Shown piece after piece: positions 51,743-59,932 of a DNA stretch of 64,000 nucleotides. Origin of the DNA: Geobacter sp. (GTDB lineage: Bacteria; Desulfobacterota; Desulfuromonadia; Geobacterales; Pseudopelobacteraceae); NCBI GenBank assembly GCA_003574895.1, contig PJFB01000012.1, forward strand, positions 1-64,000, read 5' to 3'. Every line of letters begins with the position of its first letter. Positions within the stretch are counted from its first letter, which is position 1. The position numbers were made by a program, and so were the translations under genes. The notes under the pieces were generated by a model. The model worked only from the letters and a program-made list of their open reading frames with translations. It was not told the DNA's origin and ran no database searches.

Positions 51743-52076
51743 TCCGGTCTGCATATCGTTTACCCTTGAATTCAAGCGCAACCTGCGCGCACTTGCCAAG
51801 AAATACCGCTCCATCCGTTCCGACATCCAACCACTCATCGATCAATTGCTTACCGGCAAGCTTCCCGGAGACCAAGTTCCGGGTATCGGCCTGACCATCT
51901 TCAAAGTCCGCCTCCAAAACAGTGACATTCAGAAAGGTAAGCGATCCGGCTACCGCTGTATTTACTACTTCAAAACCCAGAACGACATCATACTGGTCAC
52001 AGTCTATTCCAAATCCGAGCAATCCGATGTAACGGCCTCCAAGCTGCAATCGATACTGCAGGAAATGGGATATTAG
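51732..52076 (+). CDS. RelE/ParE-family toxin
   Basis: 114 residues from the ATG at 51732. RelE-fold features: FTLEFKRNLRALAKKYRSIRSDI at the start, GDQVPGIGLTIFKVRL, and the closing SGYRCIYYFKTQNDIILVTVYSKSEQSDV, where the C-terminal basic and aromatic strand forms the active surface. Likely a ribosome-dependent or gyrase-targeted toxin. It overlaps its antitoxin by 11 nt. Third toxin-antitoxin pair in the window. Confidence 0.82.
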   Translation: MPADPVCISFTLEFKRNLRALAKKYRSIRSDIQPLIDQLLTGKLPGDQVPGIGLTIFKVRLQNSDIQKGKRSGYRCIYYFKTQNDIILVTVYSKSEQSDVTASKLQSILQEMGY

Positions 52077-52101
52077 CCACTAAAAGCTGCCTGCCCTGTT
52101 T

Positions 52102-53283
52102 TTACCTCGACTTGCGTTTTGCCTTTTTCCCGGCTCCTGCCATTTTATTCCCCGACACCCATTGGTCCTGCGTCAGGACCCTGCACTCGTTTGAGCCGGC
52201 GCTGCAAAATTCCAGCGGCAATGAAACGAGATCGAATCCCGAGCTGGGCGCTATTGCTTGCAATGAGGCATCGGGCATGGGCTCCGGACGCCAGACGGTC
52301 AGTTGCAGGTATGCCTCCTTCCGGTTTTTCGCCGCACCGGCCAGGCCGATGACGTCTCCGGTTGCAACAGCCTTTCCCACAAAAACATCCTTGCCAATTT
52401 CCAGGTGGCCATATGTCGCAATGGTTGAGTCGTCATGGAGTATGTCGATCCGGTCGTCGGCCTTGATCTGCACCACCGTGCCTTTCCGCGCGGCAAGGAC
52501 CGGAGTGCCCGCGGGCACGGAGAAGATGACGCTGTAGCGGGTATAGGGCGTGGCGCTGGCCTTGTCGGCCACGTTGACATATGCCTTTGCGTTCTTCCCG
52601 AACGGGAAGCGGTAGTGTTCGGGGCAGTTGTGGCTGGCCCTGTAATCACCGATGCTCCATGAGTACGTGTACCGAAGATTGTAGGGGGCGCTTTTCACCT
52701 TGGGTCCGAAGTGCACCAGGGCCAGCTCCGTATTTGGTGGCACCACGGCATTGAACGGCAGCTTCTTGTCGGCTGACAGGTTTTCAGACCCATTCGGATC
52801 AGCGCCGATGGTCACGGACACCGGGGCGTTGCCGTGATTGAATGCGGTTACTGCGTAAGTCGTTTGACCTGGGAGCGTTGGCAGATATGATGGCGGCGCT
52901 ATTTTAACTCCGTCCACGGTGAAGTCATATTTCCCCCTTACGCTCCCCATGGTTTTGGCAAAACCAGGCTTGCCTATTGTGGGCAAAAATGGCGTCGGCT
53001 CGGTTTTTGCCACCACCGGCTCGGAGGGGGGAGGCGACGCGGGTGCTTGGGGTTCAAGGGTTTCGGGGGCTACGGGTTTCGCGGCCTTGGGAGCTTCCCC
53101 GAAATGACCGACATTGCCGCTGACAGTGACATAATCGCCTGTTTGGTAATTTCCCGTTTCCTTGCCGTACTCCCATGGCCAGATGCCTTTCTGGCGCGGC
53201 CCGCTGGTGCATCCGCAGCACAGGATGCACGCCAGGAGGCAAAGCCATGGGCTGTATTTGATGGTGTAGGCTGTAGTTTTCAT
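52102..53283 (-). CDS. Lipoprotein with degenerate M23-type peptidase domain
   Basis: 393 residues from the ATG at 53283 (MKTTAYTIKYSPW). The signal peptide ends in a lipobox-like LLAC/CCGC cluster, so the mature protein is probably lipid-anchored. A Pro-rich linker (~68-105) and a beta-rich domain with a Gly/Ala-rich strand follow. Around residues 270-350 the sequence follows the LytM/M23 endopeptidase pattern (VPAGTPVLAARKGTVVQIKADDRIDILHDDSTIATYGHLEIGK), but the zinc HxxxD and HxH residues are not seen in the expected places. It is probably a non-catalytic, regulatory relative of EnvC/NlpD type. C-terminal tail is basic. Confidence 0.78.
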   Translation of the reverse strand: MKTTAYTIKYSPWLCLLACILCCGCTSGPRQKGIWPWEYGKETGNYQTGDYVTVSGNVGHFGEAPKAAKPVAPETLEPQAPASPPPSEPVVAKTEPTPFLPTIGKPGFAKTMGSVRGKYDFTVDGVKIAPPSYLPTLPGQTTYAVTAFNHGNAPVSVTIGADPNGSENLSADKKLPFNAVVPPNTELALVHFGPKVKSAPYNLRYTYSWSIGDYRASHNCPEHYRFPFGKNAKAYVNVADKASATPYTRYSVIFSVPAGTPVLAARKGTVVQIKADDRIDILHDDSTIATYGHLEIGKDVFVGKAVATGDVIGLAGAAKNRKEAYLQLTVWRPEPMPDASLQAIAPSSGFDLVSLPLEFCSAGSNECRVLTQDQWVSGNKMAGAGKKAKRKSR

Positions 53284-53375
53284 GTGATCATGACCTTGCT
53301 GGGCATGGATAGCGGTGATGCCGGCCGGCGACAGGCAATGCCGCAAACGAGAAACTTTAAAAATTCCTGCCTCGA

Positions 53376-54491
53376 TTATTCTTTCAAGAGCGCCAGAATC
53401 CCCTCCGCGATCTCCCGTGTGGGATCACGATCATCGGCGAGCAGGGGGGCATTGGTATTGCTGAGTACCGCAACCGTGGCATCGGTTTGAGAATCATGCC
53501 AGGCATCGGCATGGTAGCCGATCACCGTGCCGTTGTGGCCAACAAGGTTCCCGTTTATCAGGATTCCGGCACCATAGGCCATTCCTTCCGCAGTCGCCTG
53601 GCCCTGGTAGAGGTCAGGCCAGAATTCTTTGGCCACCAGCTCCCCTTTGGCCAGGGCATCCATCCAAGCAGCGACATCCCTGGCTGTTGAGACGATACAG
53701 CCTGCCGACCAGACATAGGACATGTTCATCTTCGTCCAGTTTTCGTAGCTGCCGTCCTCATCAAAATCATAGTAGCCTTGCACCAGGCCGGCCGGGGTGG
53801 TGCCGTCCACCATCACATGGGTGTCTTTCAGCCCCAGGGGTGTGATGAACGTCTCCTGGATGTAGTCCTGATAACTGCGCCCTGATACCGCTTCAATCAA
53901 CATCCCGAGCAGGATGTAATTGGTATTGGTGTAGAGGAAATCGCTGCCCGGGGGGAAGAGCAGTTCCGGTGCGGAATGAAATGACACGGCAAGGAGTTCA
54001 TCGGGGCGATAGCCCTGCTCCGGGTTGGGCAGAACGGTTCCCGCAAGAAACGGTACGGTGAGATATTGGGCAAGGCCGCTGTTCATGTTCATCAACTGGC
54101 GTACGCTGATCTTAGCCAACGGAGCGTAACCGTTGACCAGTCCCAGATAGCTGCTGATGGGGGCATCCAGGTCGAGCAGGCCACGTTCGGCCAGCTTGAG
54201 GACAGCAGCAGCGGTAAAGCTTTTGGTAAGGCTGCCGATGCGGAACAGCTGCCCATTTGCCACCGGGGTCTGCGTCACCAGGTCGGCCGCCCCCCAGACA
54301 AGGGAATGATCGCCATACTTTGGTGACTTGATATACACCGAAACACCAGGCGTGCCGGTCTCGGTGCAGACCGTTTTCATCAAACTGGTAACATCCTGTT
54401 CCAGGGTGGTATTCCGGCTCGCATCAACGGCAGTACAGGCGACGAGCAGCAGAATAAAAAATCCCAGCCCATTGAACTTTAAAAGCCTCAT
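53376..54491 (-). CDS. Serine hydrolase, class C beta-lactamase fold, lipoprotein
   Basis: 371 residues, GGAG just upstream of the ATG. The N-terminal lipobox LLVAC (Cys19) directs lipid anchoring. The SxxK motif is S87-L-T-K90 (RIGSLTKSFTAAAVLKLAERG), then the YxN motif YTNTNYILLG near 188, and an HNG motif (VGHNGTVIGYHADAW) near 323. Fold family is penicillin-binding-protein-like esterases and D-aminopeptidases (beta-lactamase family S12). Substrate unknown, perhaps a cell-wall peptide or ester. It sits 92 nt upstream of the M23-like lipoprotein gene on the same strand, suggesting a cell-envelope cluster. Confidence 0.9.
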   Translation of the reverse strand: MRLLKFNGLGFFILLLVACTAVDASRNTTLEQDVTSLMKTVCTETGTPGVSVYIKSPKYGDHSLVWGAADLVTQTPVANGQLFRIGSLTKSFTAAAVLKLAERGLLDLDAPISSYLGLVNGYAPLAKISVRQLMNMNSGLAQYLTVPFLAGTVLPNPEQGYRPDELLAVSFHSAPELLFPPGSDFLYTNTNYILLGMLIEAVSGRSYQDYIQETFITPLGLKDTHVMVDGTTPAGLVQGYYDFDEDGSYENWTKMNMSYVWSAGCIVSTARDVAAWMDALAKGELVAKEFWPDLYQGQATAEGMAYGAGILINGNLVGHNGTVIGYHADAWHDSQTDATVAVLSNTNAPLLADDRDPTREIAEGILALLKE

Positions 54492-54765
54492 CTTCTTCTC
54501 CGGAAAAATGATGCAGGGTGATGATCTGCAACGTTACATCCGCAACATAGTTTTTAATCGCCACTGCGTCAAGATACTCGCTGTTTATGGAGTGGCGAAA
54601 AGGAGACATATCATCGCAGTAACCGTGATGACGGATCGGATTGTCCAACCATTTGATGTAGTTAGAATAATTCCTTGGCTGGATTGGTAATGAAATTGAC
54701 AACAAGCATTAAAAAGCAGCATGGCCCCTTTATTGCGGCTACCGTTATTGAAGTTGCAAGTCATA

Positions 54766-55911
54766 TTACTTGTTAGACATGATTAAATCATTCAAGTCAT
54801 TTTTTATTGGATCAAGAGCATCATTATTAAGTCGCGATATGGTGTCAATGACATTTGATATTACTTGTATATGGGTTTTGTTACCATGTCCATACTTGTC
54901 TCTCTGAATATCAATGGCTGTATTTAAATAACTAATAGATTCTCTATATTTACCCTGGAGTATTAGTATATCACCTATCATATAATATGGTTCTGGTCTC
55001 TTATTATAGCAATCAATCGCCGATTTATATTTAGTTAGTGCATTATCATATTTACCCAATTTCCTAAGTGTATCTCCCCAACCAATGTATATATTGAATT
55101 TCAGGTCGCTTTTACATTTGTTAATGTTTATTTGATTAAATTTACTTATAGCTAGATCATATTTTTTCAGGCTAAATAGCGATTGTGCCCAAATTAAGTA
55201 TTTTATATTTGAATCGATATGTTGGCAATTATCTACATGTACAGTATTAATTGTATCACAAAGGTTTATTGCAGTATTTATGTTACCATGTATCAAATAA
55301 TAATTAGCTGCCACCAAAGGATCTATTTGGATATAAAGCCTTAATGCTGCCTCTTTTATCAGCTTATCAATGTTGTTATCATTACTAGTAATGTATTCAG
55401 TATCATTTGCAATTGATAATCTTTTTTCTCCCCTTAAATTAACCATAAGTTTAAGTTTATTGTTATCAGTTACCAGATAGCCAGTAACAACGTATAATGG
55501 CTTCGATAATACTTTTTTAGTATTTATAATCAATGATCTTATGGTATTCCCTGGCCCTGGTATCACAAAGTCAGGTGTCGCACTGGAACTTATGTTAACA
55601 ATAACGGCATCTTTGCTTATGGTTAGGTTTGACCTAATATCATTTATGTCTGCTATTAATTTATCTACAATAGTTCTGCTTGTATAACCGTTATTAGCAA
55701 GCTGTGCAGGTACTTCAAATGGCTCTACAATTACATAATCCTTATTAACTCCAATAAGTATACTAGCCACTACATATAAAAATGATATAATCACCACTAG
55801 TGCGGCAATATCTTTAGCCATTTTCTGCATAGTTAGGTTATCCAAAACAAATCCTAAACGATTAAAGGCACGTGTTAACTGCTCCACAATGCTATTAATA
55901 AAATCATACAT
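54766..55911 (-). CDS. AT-rich membrane-anchored TPR protein
   Basis: 381 residues from the ATG at 55911, which has AGGAG 5 nt upstream. A membrane helix lies near residue 37-55 (ALVVIISFLYVVASILIGV), then a beta-rich segment, and from ~200 several tetratricopeptide-like units (NTAINLCDTI, KKYDLAISKFNQI, GKYDNALTKYKSAI, GKYRESISYLNTAI). The protein is Asn/Ile/Lys-rich and the codons are A/T-ended, unlike the G+C-rich neighbours, which suggests recent transfer from an AT-rich source. Function unknown; it may scaffold other proteins. Confidence 0.8.
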   Translation of the reverse strand: MYDFINSIVEQLTRAFNRLGFVLDNLTMQKMAKDIAALVVIISFLYVVASILIGVNKDYVIVEPFEVPAQLANNGYTSRTIVDKLIADINDIRSNLTISKDAVIVNISSSATPDFVIPGPGNTIRSLIINTKKVLSKPLYVVTGYLVTDNNKLKLMVNLRGEKRLSIANDTEYITSNDNNIDKLIKEAALRLYIQIDPLVAANYYLIHGNINTAINLCDTINTVHVDNCQHIDSNIKYLIWAQSLFSLKKYDLAISKFNQININKCKSDLKFNIYIGWGDTLRKLGKYDNALTKYKSAIDCYNKRPEPYYMIGDILILQGKYRESISYLNTAIDIQRDKYGHGNKTHIQVISNVIDTISRLNNDALDPIKNDLNDLIMSNK

Positions 55912-56263
55912 ACGTACTCCTATTGCCACCCATTGGAACAGTCATGAATGTACTGCTCAGGGTCGGACCAGACTAACCCACTCAAAAACGGTACTATAAG
56001 GTTCAAATTCCTCTCTCAACACACATCGACCAGCTTCTTGCTCTTCGATTCTTCTCCCCATTCCCATAATACCAAGCATGGACTTTGTCTCTTCAACAAA
56101 GCCAATGCCGCCAACAGCAATGCTCTCCGTCCAGCAACTTTCACGCTGACCTTTGCCCTTGCGGATTGCCTCTTGAACCCACTGCCGATGCTGCTCTGCA
56201 AATTGCTAGTGGTCCGGAAATCCTCAATAGTTCCGTAAAGCGCAACAGTCATAAGGGGACAGG
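55912..56263. other. Region with transposase-associated sequence
   Basis: 352 nt. It holds sequence related to a segment at 10725-10770 (shared TTTCACGCTGACC and CTTGAACC blocks at 56132-56189). A minus-strand open frame (56016-56252) ends in KVSVKVAGRRALLLAALALL, probably a remnant rather than a gene. No intact gene. Confidence 0.4.
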
Positions 56264-56686
56264 CTACTTATTGATGGCCCTTTTGCGCCCCTTTAACCAT
56301 CCCCGTTGTCGGATTGTCGATTCTAGCCCCATCTTTTCACAAACATCTATTCTCCAATCTTCCTTGCCAAATGGAGCTTGCCTGTTCACGCAGTTTCTTA
56401 GTTTCTCGATCTCTGTATCTGTTATTGGCGTGTTTACATAACCAGCCCAATCATCGGGAAGAACAATCGGCAATGTGTCGGGTCGAATGTCGCTGGCTGT
56501 AGTAGTGCGGAAAACATGCGATGACCATGGCCATTGATCGGCAGCTGCGGCGAGGCCGGCCCTTACTGGATTTGCCTCAATGTATCGAGACACCGTTAGC
56601 AAATGGTCGTCGTCCTGAATGATGAAGCTCTTATATCTCCCCTGCCAGACATGTGTTAATTCGGGGGACAGCTTACTCAATTCCAA
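56264..56686 (-). pseudogene. Truncated REP-associated tyrosine transposase (RAYT)
   Basis: About 140 residues of readable frame. The C-terminal half of a RAYT is visible: HVWQGRYKSFIIQDDDHLLTVSRYIEANPVRAGLA, then WPWSSH. The N-terminal part with the HUH signature is missing: upstream of HVWQG the frame runs into a 40-bp tandem duplication (56654-56693 and 56694-56732). RAYT proteins process REP-type palindromes; this copy is probably dead, which fits the repeat families seen in the window. Confidence 0.85.
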
Positions 56687-56732
56687 CTCAAGTTGTTAAT
56701 TCGGGGGACAGCTTACTCAATTCCAACTCAAG
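56654..56732. repeat. 40-bp tandem duplication
   Basis: The unit starting TGTTAATTCGGGGGACAG and ending AACTCAAG occurs twice in a row at 40-bp period. It sits exactly where the RAYT gene loses its N-terminal half and next to the 3' end of dinD. Confidence 0.9.
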
Positions 56733-56737
56733 CATAT

Positions 56738-57619
56738 TCAAATCCCATTCTCGCCTTCTTCCCCCACCAATCCTTTGGCGTCCTTCCCATCCAACTCCAG
56801 AACCGGCGGGGTACTCTTAATCCGCTTCTCTACTTCGTTGATATGCTCGGCAGGGGGAATCTGCTCCGGCATTGTACCGCCAATGCGTTTAATTGCCTCT
56901 CGGACTTCCTTGCCCACTGATGCGTGTGTCCGGATTGCCGCCTGCTGATCGCTTACCCGGTCGCGTACCAGCTTGTCCCGCGCCTGGGTCATGCGAAACT
57001 GGTTTGCCGCAAGCTCGGTAGTATCCATCCTGTCCATCAAGTTATCTTTCTTCGGGATACCTTTTCTTTGCTTGATTGCCTCATTGCCTAATCCACCATA
57101 AAGCCCCTTATATCCGGCATCGTGGAAGACACCAAACATCCTGTCCTGGACCCCTGCCTCACGAGCTGCGCCGGAAAGCGCCTTGAACTCCTCGGATGTT
57201 TGCTTACGAATCTCCAACCGCTCCTGGTCGGCGGCCAACGCGTCGGACATTTCCTGTCGGCGGGCTTGTATGGCAAAATACTTCTGCGCCTCGGCAATTT
57301 CCGGTTTGCGCGGGTCACCGTTCTGGGCGATCAAGTAGCAGGCGAAGCGGGAGAGATGGTAATCTTCAACCTCTCTGTTGCTTTGGGAACCAAGTTCGAC
57401 CATTTTGCCGGCGCCGGCAAAATGGTAATCAGGATTATTCCCGGATTGTCTGCAGGAAATCATGGCTCGCTTGATCGCATCGTCAAAGCGACGCCACTGG
57501 CTGTACCCCAACAGCGGCTGAAGCTCGCGGGCGCTCCAGAATTCTGCTCCATGCTCGTTTACCTTTTTCAGTTCTTCAAATGAAACGTTGCCGCGAACCG
57601 GCAGTGATTTTTTTACCAT
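56738..57619 (-). CDS. dinD: DinD-like DNA-damage-inducible protein
   Basis: 293 residues from MVKKSLPVRGNVS at 57619 (GGAG upstream); the in-frame ATG at 57703 overlaps the helix-turn-helix gene. The DinD family pattern is clear: FWSARELQPLLGYSQWRRFDDAIKRAMISCRQSGNNPDYHF at ~25-70, SRFACYLIAQNGDPRKPEIAEAQKYFAIQARRQE at ~105-140, and a long helical second half with EERLEIRKQTSEEFKALSG. DinD inhibits RecA-mediated strand exchange in E. coli. Here it follows an Xre-family gene (57642-57950) with 22 nt between. The tail DAKGLVGEEGENGI has a remnant copy upstream (see 57957-58009). Confidence 0.9.
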   Translation of the reverse strand: MVKKSLPVRGNVSFEELKKVNEHGAEFWSARELQPLLGYSQWRRFDDAIKRAMISCRQSGNNPDYHFAGAGKMVELGSQSNREVEDYHLSRFACYLIAQNGDPRKPEIAEAQKYFAIQARRQEMSDALAADQERLEIRKQTSEEFKALSGAAREAGVQDRMFGVFHDAGYKGLYGGLGNEAIKQRKGIPKKDNLMDRMDTTELAANQFRMTQARDKLVRDRVSDQQAAIRTHASVGKEVREAIKRIGGTMPEQIPPAEHINEVEKRIKSTPPVLELDGKDAKGLVGEEGENGI

Positions 57620-57641
57620 GTAGGTTTCTCCGTGAACTAAA

Positions 57642-57950
57642 CTATTTTTTTCTGCCCTTGCACGATTCTTTTTGTACGGTTTCAGTTTTGGGTTGGAAAT
57701 CAATACACAGTTGGCAATCGAGCGCCAGGGCCAAGGCGTTGATGGTCTTGATGGTCATATTCGGATTGCAGTTCAAAATTTTAGTCACAAAGCCCTTGGA
57801 AACGCCGAGGCGCTTGGCCAACTCCACCCGGTTGATCTTCCGCTGTGCCATCATGGCAATGATCTTTTCGTTCAGATCGATGATGGAAAGTTCGGTCTGG
57901 AATTCAGCGGTGTACTGGTTCTGATCGATATAACTTTCAATCCACGTCAT
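57642..57950 (-). CDS. Xre-family helix-turn-helix regulator
   Basis: 102 residues. The helix-turn-helix lies near residue 33-62 (INRVELAKRLGVSKGFVTKILN). The C-terminal half is a short helical region and a basic tail (KGRKK). The gene is 22 nt upstream of dinD, so it probably regulates that cassette. Its ATG at 57950 is preceded by a weak GGCAG site. It could equally be an antitoxin-like partner for a protein not seen here. Confidence 0.8.
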   Translation of the reverse strand: MTWIESYIDQNQYTAEFQTELSIIDLNEKIIAMMAQRKINRVELAKRLGVSKGFVTKILNCNPNMTIKTINALALALDCQLCIDFQPKTETVQKESCKGRKK

Positions 57951-57956
57951 TTTTTA

Positions 57957-58009
57957 CTGCCTTTTCTGAAACAAATCCCCTTCCCATCTTCCCCGCCCAC
58001 CAACCTTTT
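57957..58009 (-). pseudogene. Remnant of a second dinD 3' end
   Basis: On the minus strand the frame reads DAKRLVGGEDGKGI followed by CFRKGSKK and a stop, against DAKGLVGEEGENGI at the C-terminus of the intact dinD. Only about 14 codons plus a readthrough tail remain, just upstream of the Xre gene. This points to a former tandem copy of the dinD cassette. Confidence 0.6.
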
Positions 58010-58035
58010 GGCATCCTATCAATATTAATCCGTAG

Positions 58036-59514
58036 CTACCGGCCGCAGACCTCGTCGATCAGCTTCGGATCAATTACGACCTGCCTTGGCTGCCATGCCG
58101 GGTCAAGCCGCTTCATGCCGGCAACAAAATCCGACGAATTCATGAGGAGATAACCCGCTGCCGCGCGCAGCAAATCGACCGTATTCCTGGGCAGGGCGAA
58201 CGATGTGGGCAGCTCCTGCAGGCATCTGCGCAGGCGAGGGTCCGGGATATTGTCGAAGGTCAGCTCGCTGAAGGTGAAATCGGTGGTGATCGGGTTATAG
58301 ATCTGCGGAGCAGCAGGGCAATATTGACCCAGCCGCTTGTTGCACGACGCCACGGTGTTGGATAGCTGCTTCATCTGCGTAAAGTGGCCATCAACCATCT
58401 CGGTGCTGTCGAAAGAGACATCGTCCATGGGCCCGTTCAGGGCAACATCAAGGACGGCACCGATGCCTGGCGGAGAACTCTTCTTATCCCAATCCCGCTG
58501 TTTTGTCGTTTTGGCGTTGACCGCAATCATCATCAGCCGTCCCAGTTTGTCGAGATTGGCTAATCTGAGGATGCTCCATGGGCTGTCAGTCGTGCTTACG
58601 GCCTGGAACGGGCCTCTCAAGCCGAGATTGTCCGAAAGGCCACCATCCAGCAGGTGAACGAAACTCCGGTCAGCCTCGCGGTAAGAATGGGCGGCGGTGG
58701 CATCGGCAACGCGGCGTTTATCAGGGTTGTGCTCCCGGTCCATCCCGAGTTCGATCCACATTGGCAGCTGGCCGCAAGGTTGCTTGTTGAAGATGTCAAG
58801 GGTGAGCGGGGCAAAGGCGACGGGGAAGTCGGAGGATGCGGCAACGGCCCTGGAGAGCGAGACACCGGAGAGATCCGAGCAGAGGAGGTCAAACTGGTCC
58901 TGCGTGAACTCGAAGCGATGGGTGATGCCGATGTCGGTGGCATTCAGAACCAGGAACGGCGATTTGCCCTTTGGCATGTTGACCAGATCCGCGAATGTTT
59001 TATTGTCGAAGACGGTATTGTTGTAATACTCGTCAGCCATGTCGATTCTGCTGAAATCCGGCGAGGCAAGGCGCCACCAGTTGTAGGGATTGAAGAGCCG
59101 CCAGACAAGCCCCATCTGAATATTCCGGTAGAGGAACTTTTCCGGGAAATCCCTGAAAAAGCTTTCAGGGTACAGTGCATAGTAGGTCGAGGTGAAACTT
59201 CCGCCCGAGACGGACGAAATTATTTCCACGTCATCAATAAGCTTCCGCTTCATACCTTTCGCGATGTATTCGACAGTCTTCAATTCTTCCATGAGCCCAA
59301 AGGAGAAGGCCGCGGCCCGCGTGCCTCCACCGGAAAAGGCCAGGACGACAAAAGGCGTGTCTCCGCCGGGTATGGGGCGAACCACGCTGTACCGATAGCC
59401 CTCATTTGTGGCTATGGATGCCAGCCGGGGATTGTCGGGATAATGGGCGCAACCGCCGCAAATGAGCAGAACAGCCGAACAAAGAAGCATCAAGCCGTGA
59501 TTTGCTATGCGCAT
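58036..59514 (-). CDS. Patatin-like phospholipase lipoprotein
   Basis: 492 residues. A signal peptide with a lipobox-like CGGC (Cys22) suggests a lipid-anchored envelope protein. Patatin motifs: the oxyanion loop SGGGTRAAAF near 61-70, the nucleophile Ser103 in the SVSGGSF motif, and the catalytic Asp in LLDGGLSDNLGLRGP near 312. It probably hydrolyses phospholipid or ester substrates. The start overlaps the end of the 78-residue gene upstream by 10 nt, so translation is coupled to it. GGAGG lies 11 nt before the ATG. Confidence 0.92.
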   Translation of the reverse strand: MRIANHGLMLLCSAVLLICGGCAHYPDNPRLASIATNEGYRYSVVRPIPGGDTPFVVLAFSGGGTRAAAFSFGLMEELKTVEYIAKGMKRKLIDDVEIISSVSGGSFTSTYYALYPESFFRDFPEKFLYRNIQMGLVWRLFNPYNWWRLASPDFSRIDMADEYYNNTVFDNKTFADLVNMPKGKSPFLVLNATDIGITHRFEFTQDQFDLLCSDLSGVSLSRAVAASSDFPVAFAPLTLDIFNKQPCGQLPMWIELGMDREHNPDKRRVADATAAHSYREADRSFVHLLDGGLSDNLGLRGPFQAVSTTDSPWSILRLANLDKLGRLMMIAVNAKTTKQRDWDKKSSPPGIGAVLDVALNGPMDDVSFDSTEMVDGHFTQMKQLSNTVASCNKRLGQYCPAAPQIYNPITTDFTFSELTFDNIPDPRLRRCLQELPTSFALPRNTVDLLRAAAGYLLMNSSDFVAGMKRLDPAWQPRQVVIDPKLIDEVCGR

Positions 59515-59741
59515 CGGAACGGCACCTCCATGGGAGAGATAGGGTCGGTGTTATTAATGGCAACGGTAGTTTGGGCAGGGATACATATTTTACCCGCAGC
59601 GCATTGAAGGGAGACTGTGTGGAGTCCGGCGTTGCACTGTTTGGTCAGCAAACCGCCCGAGCTATCCTTGTTGGGGCCTTGATCATTGCCATCGAGGATC
59701 ACGTTTCCGGTTCCAGAACAAGGGCAGATAAAGAATTCCAT
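59505..59741 (-). CDS. Small Cys-containing protein coupled to the patatin gene
   Basis: 78 residues, with AAAGGAG ideally placed before the ATG at 59741. Six cysteines (CPCSG, KQCN, LQCA, KICI, FRCA) suggest disulphides or a metal site. Its stop overlaps the patatin start by 10 nt (ATGCGCATAG). No signal peptide and no family recognised; the coupling suggests a partner, immunity-like or regulatory role for the lipase, which is inference. Confidence 0.75.
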   Translation of the reverse strand: MEFFICPCSGTGNVILDGNDQGPNKDSSGGLLTKQCNAGLHTVSLQCAAGKICIPAQTTVAINNTDPISPMEVPFRCA

Positions 59742-59834
59742 GGGTTATCTCCTTTTGTAATGGGTTGTGGACAACGGCAGCCTGGATCCAGCTTTATTTT
59801 TTGGGCTTGATCGCTCCCAGGACTTCCGCGCCTT

Positions 59835-59910
59835 GCCTGTTGCCTGGTAATCTCGAAGTAATCGCGAGGCTCACAACCCATATTTCAGCTTCCCGATTAC
59901 CTCAAGATTA
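59835..59910. repeat. ~76-bp palindromic element, copy 2
   Basis: Begins GCCTGTTGCCTGG. Its inner arms TAATCTCGAAGTAATC (59848-59863) and GATTACCTCAAGATTA (59895-59910) are near-complementary, forming a long hairpin. Copy 1 is at 50797-50875. Confidence 0.75.
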
Positions 59911-59932
59911 TCGTTGCACTACCTCTACTTCT

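Noticed and set aside
56016-56252. Minus-strand frame of 78 codons ending near RRALLLAALALL
   Set aside because: No ribosome-binding site and it lies in transposase-scar sequence; kept only as part of the repeat finding.
54766-59910. Prophage
   Set aside because: The accessory genes include no integrase, terminase or structural genes; only TA genes, a transposase scrap and dinD.
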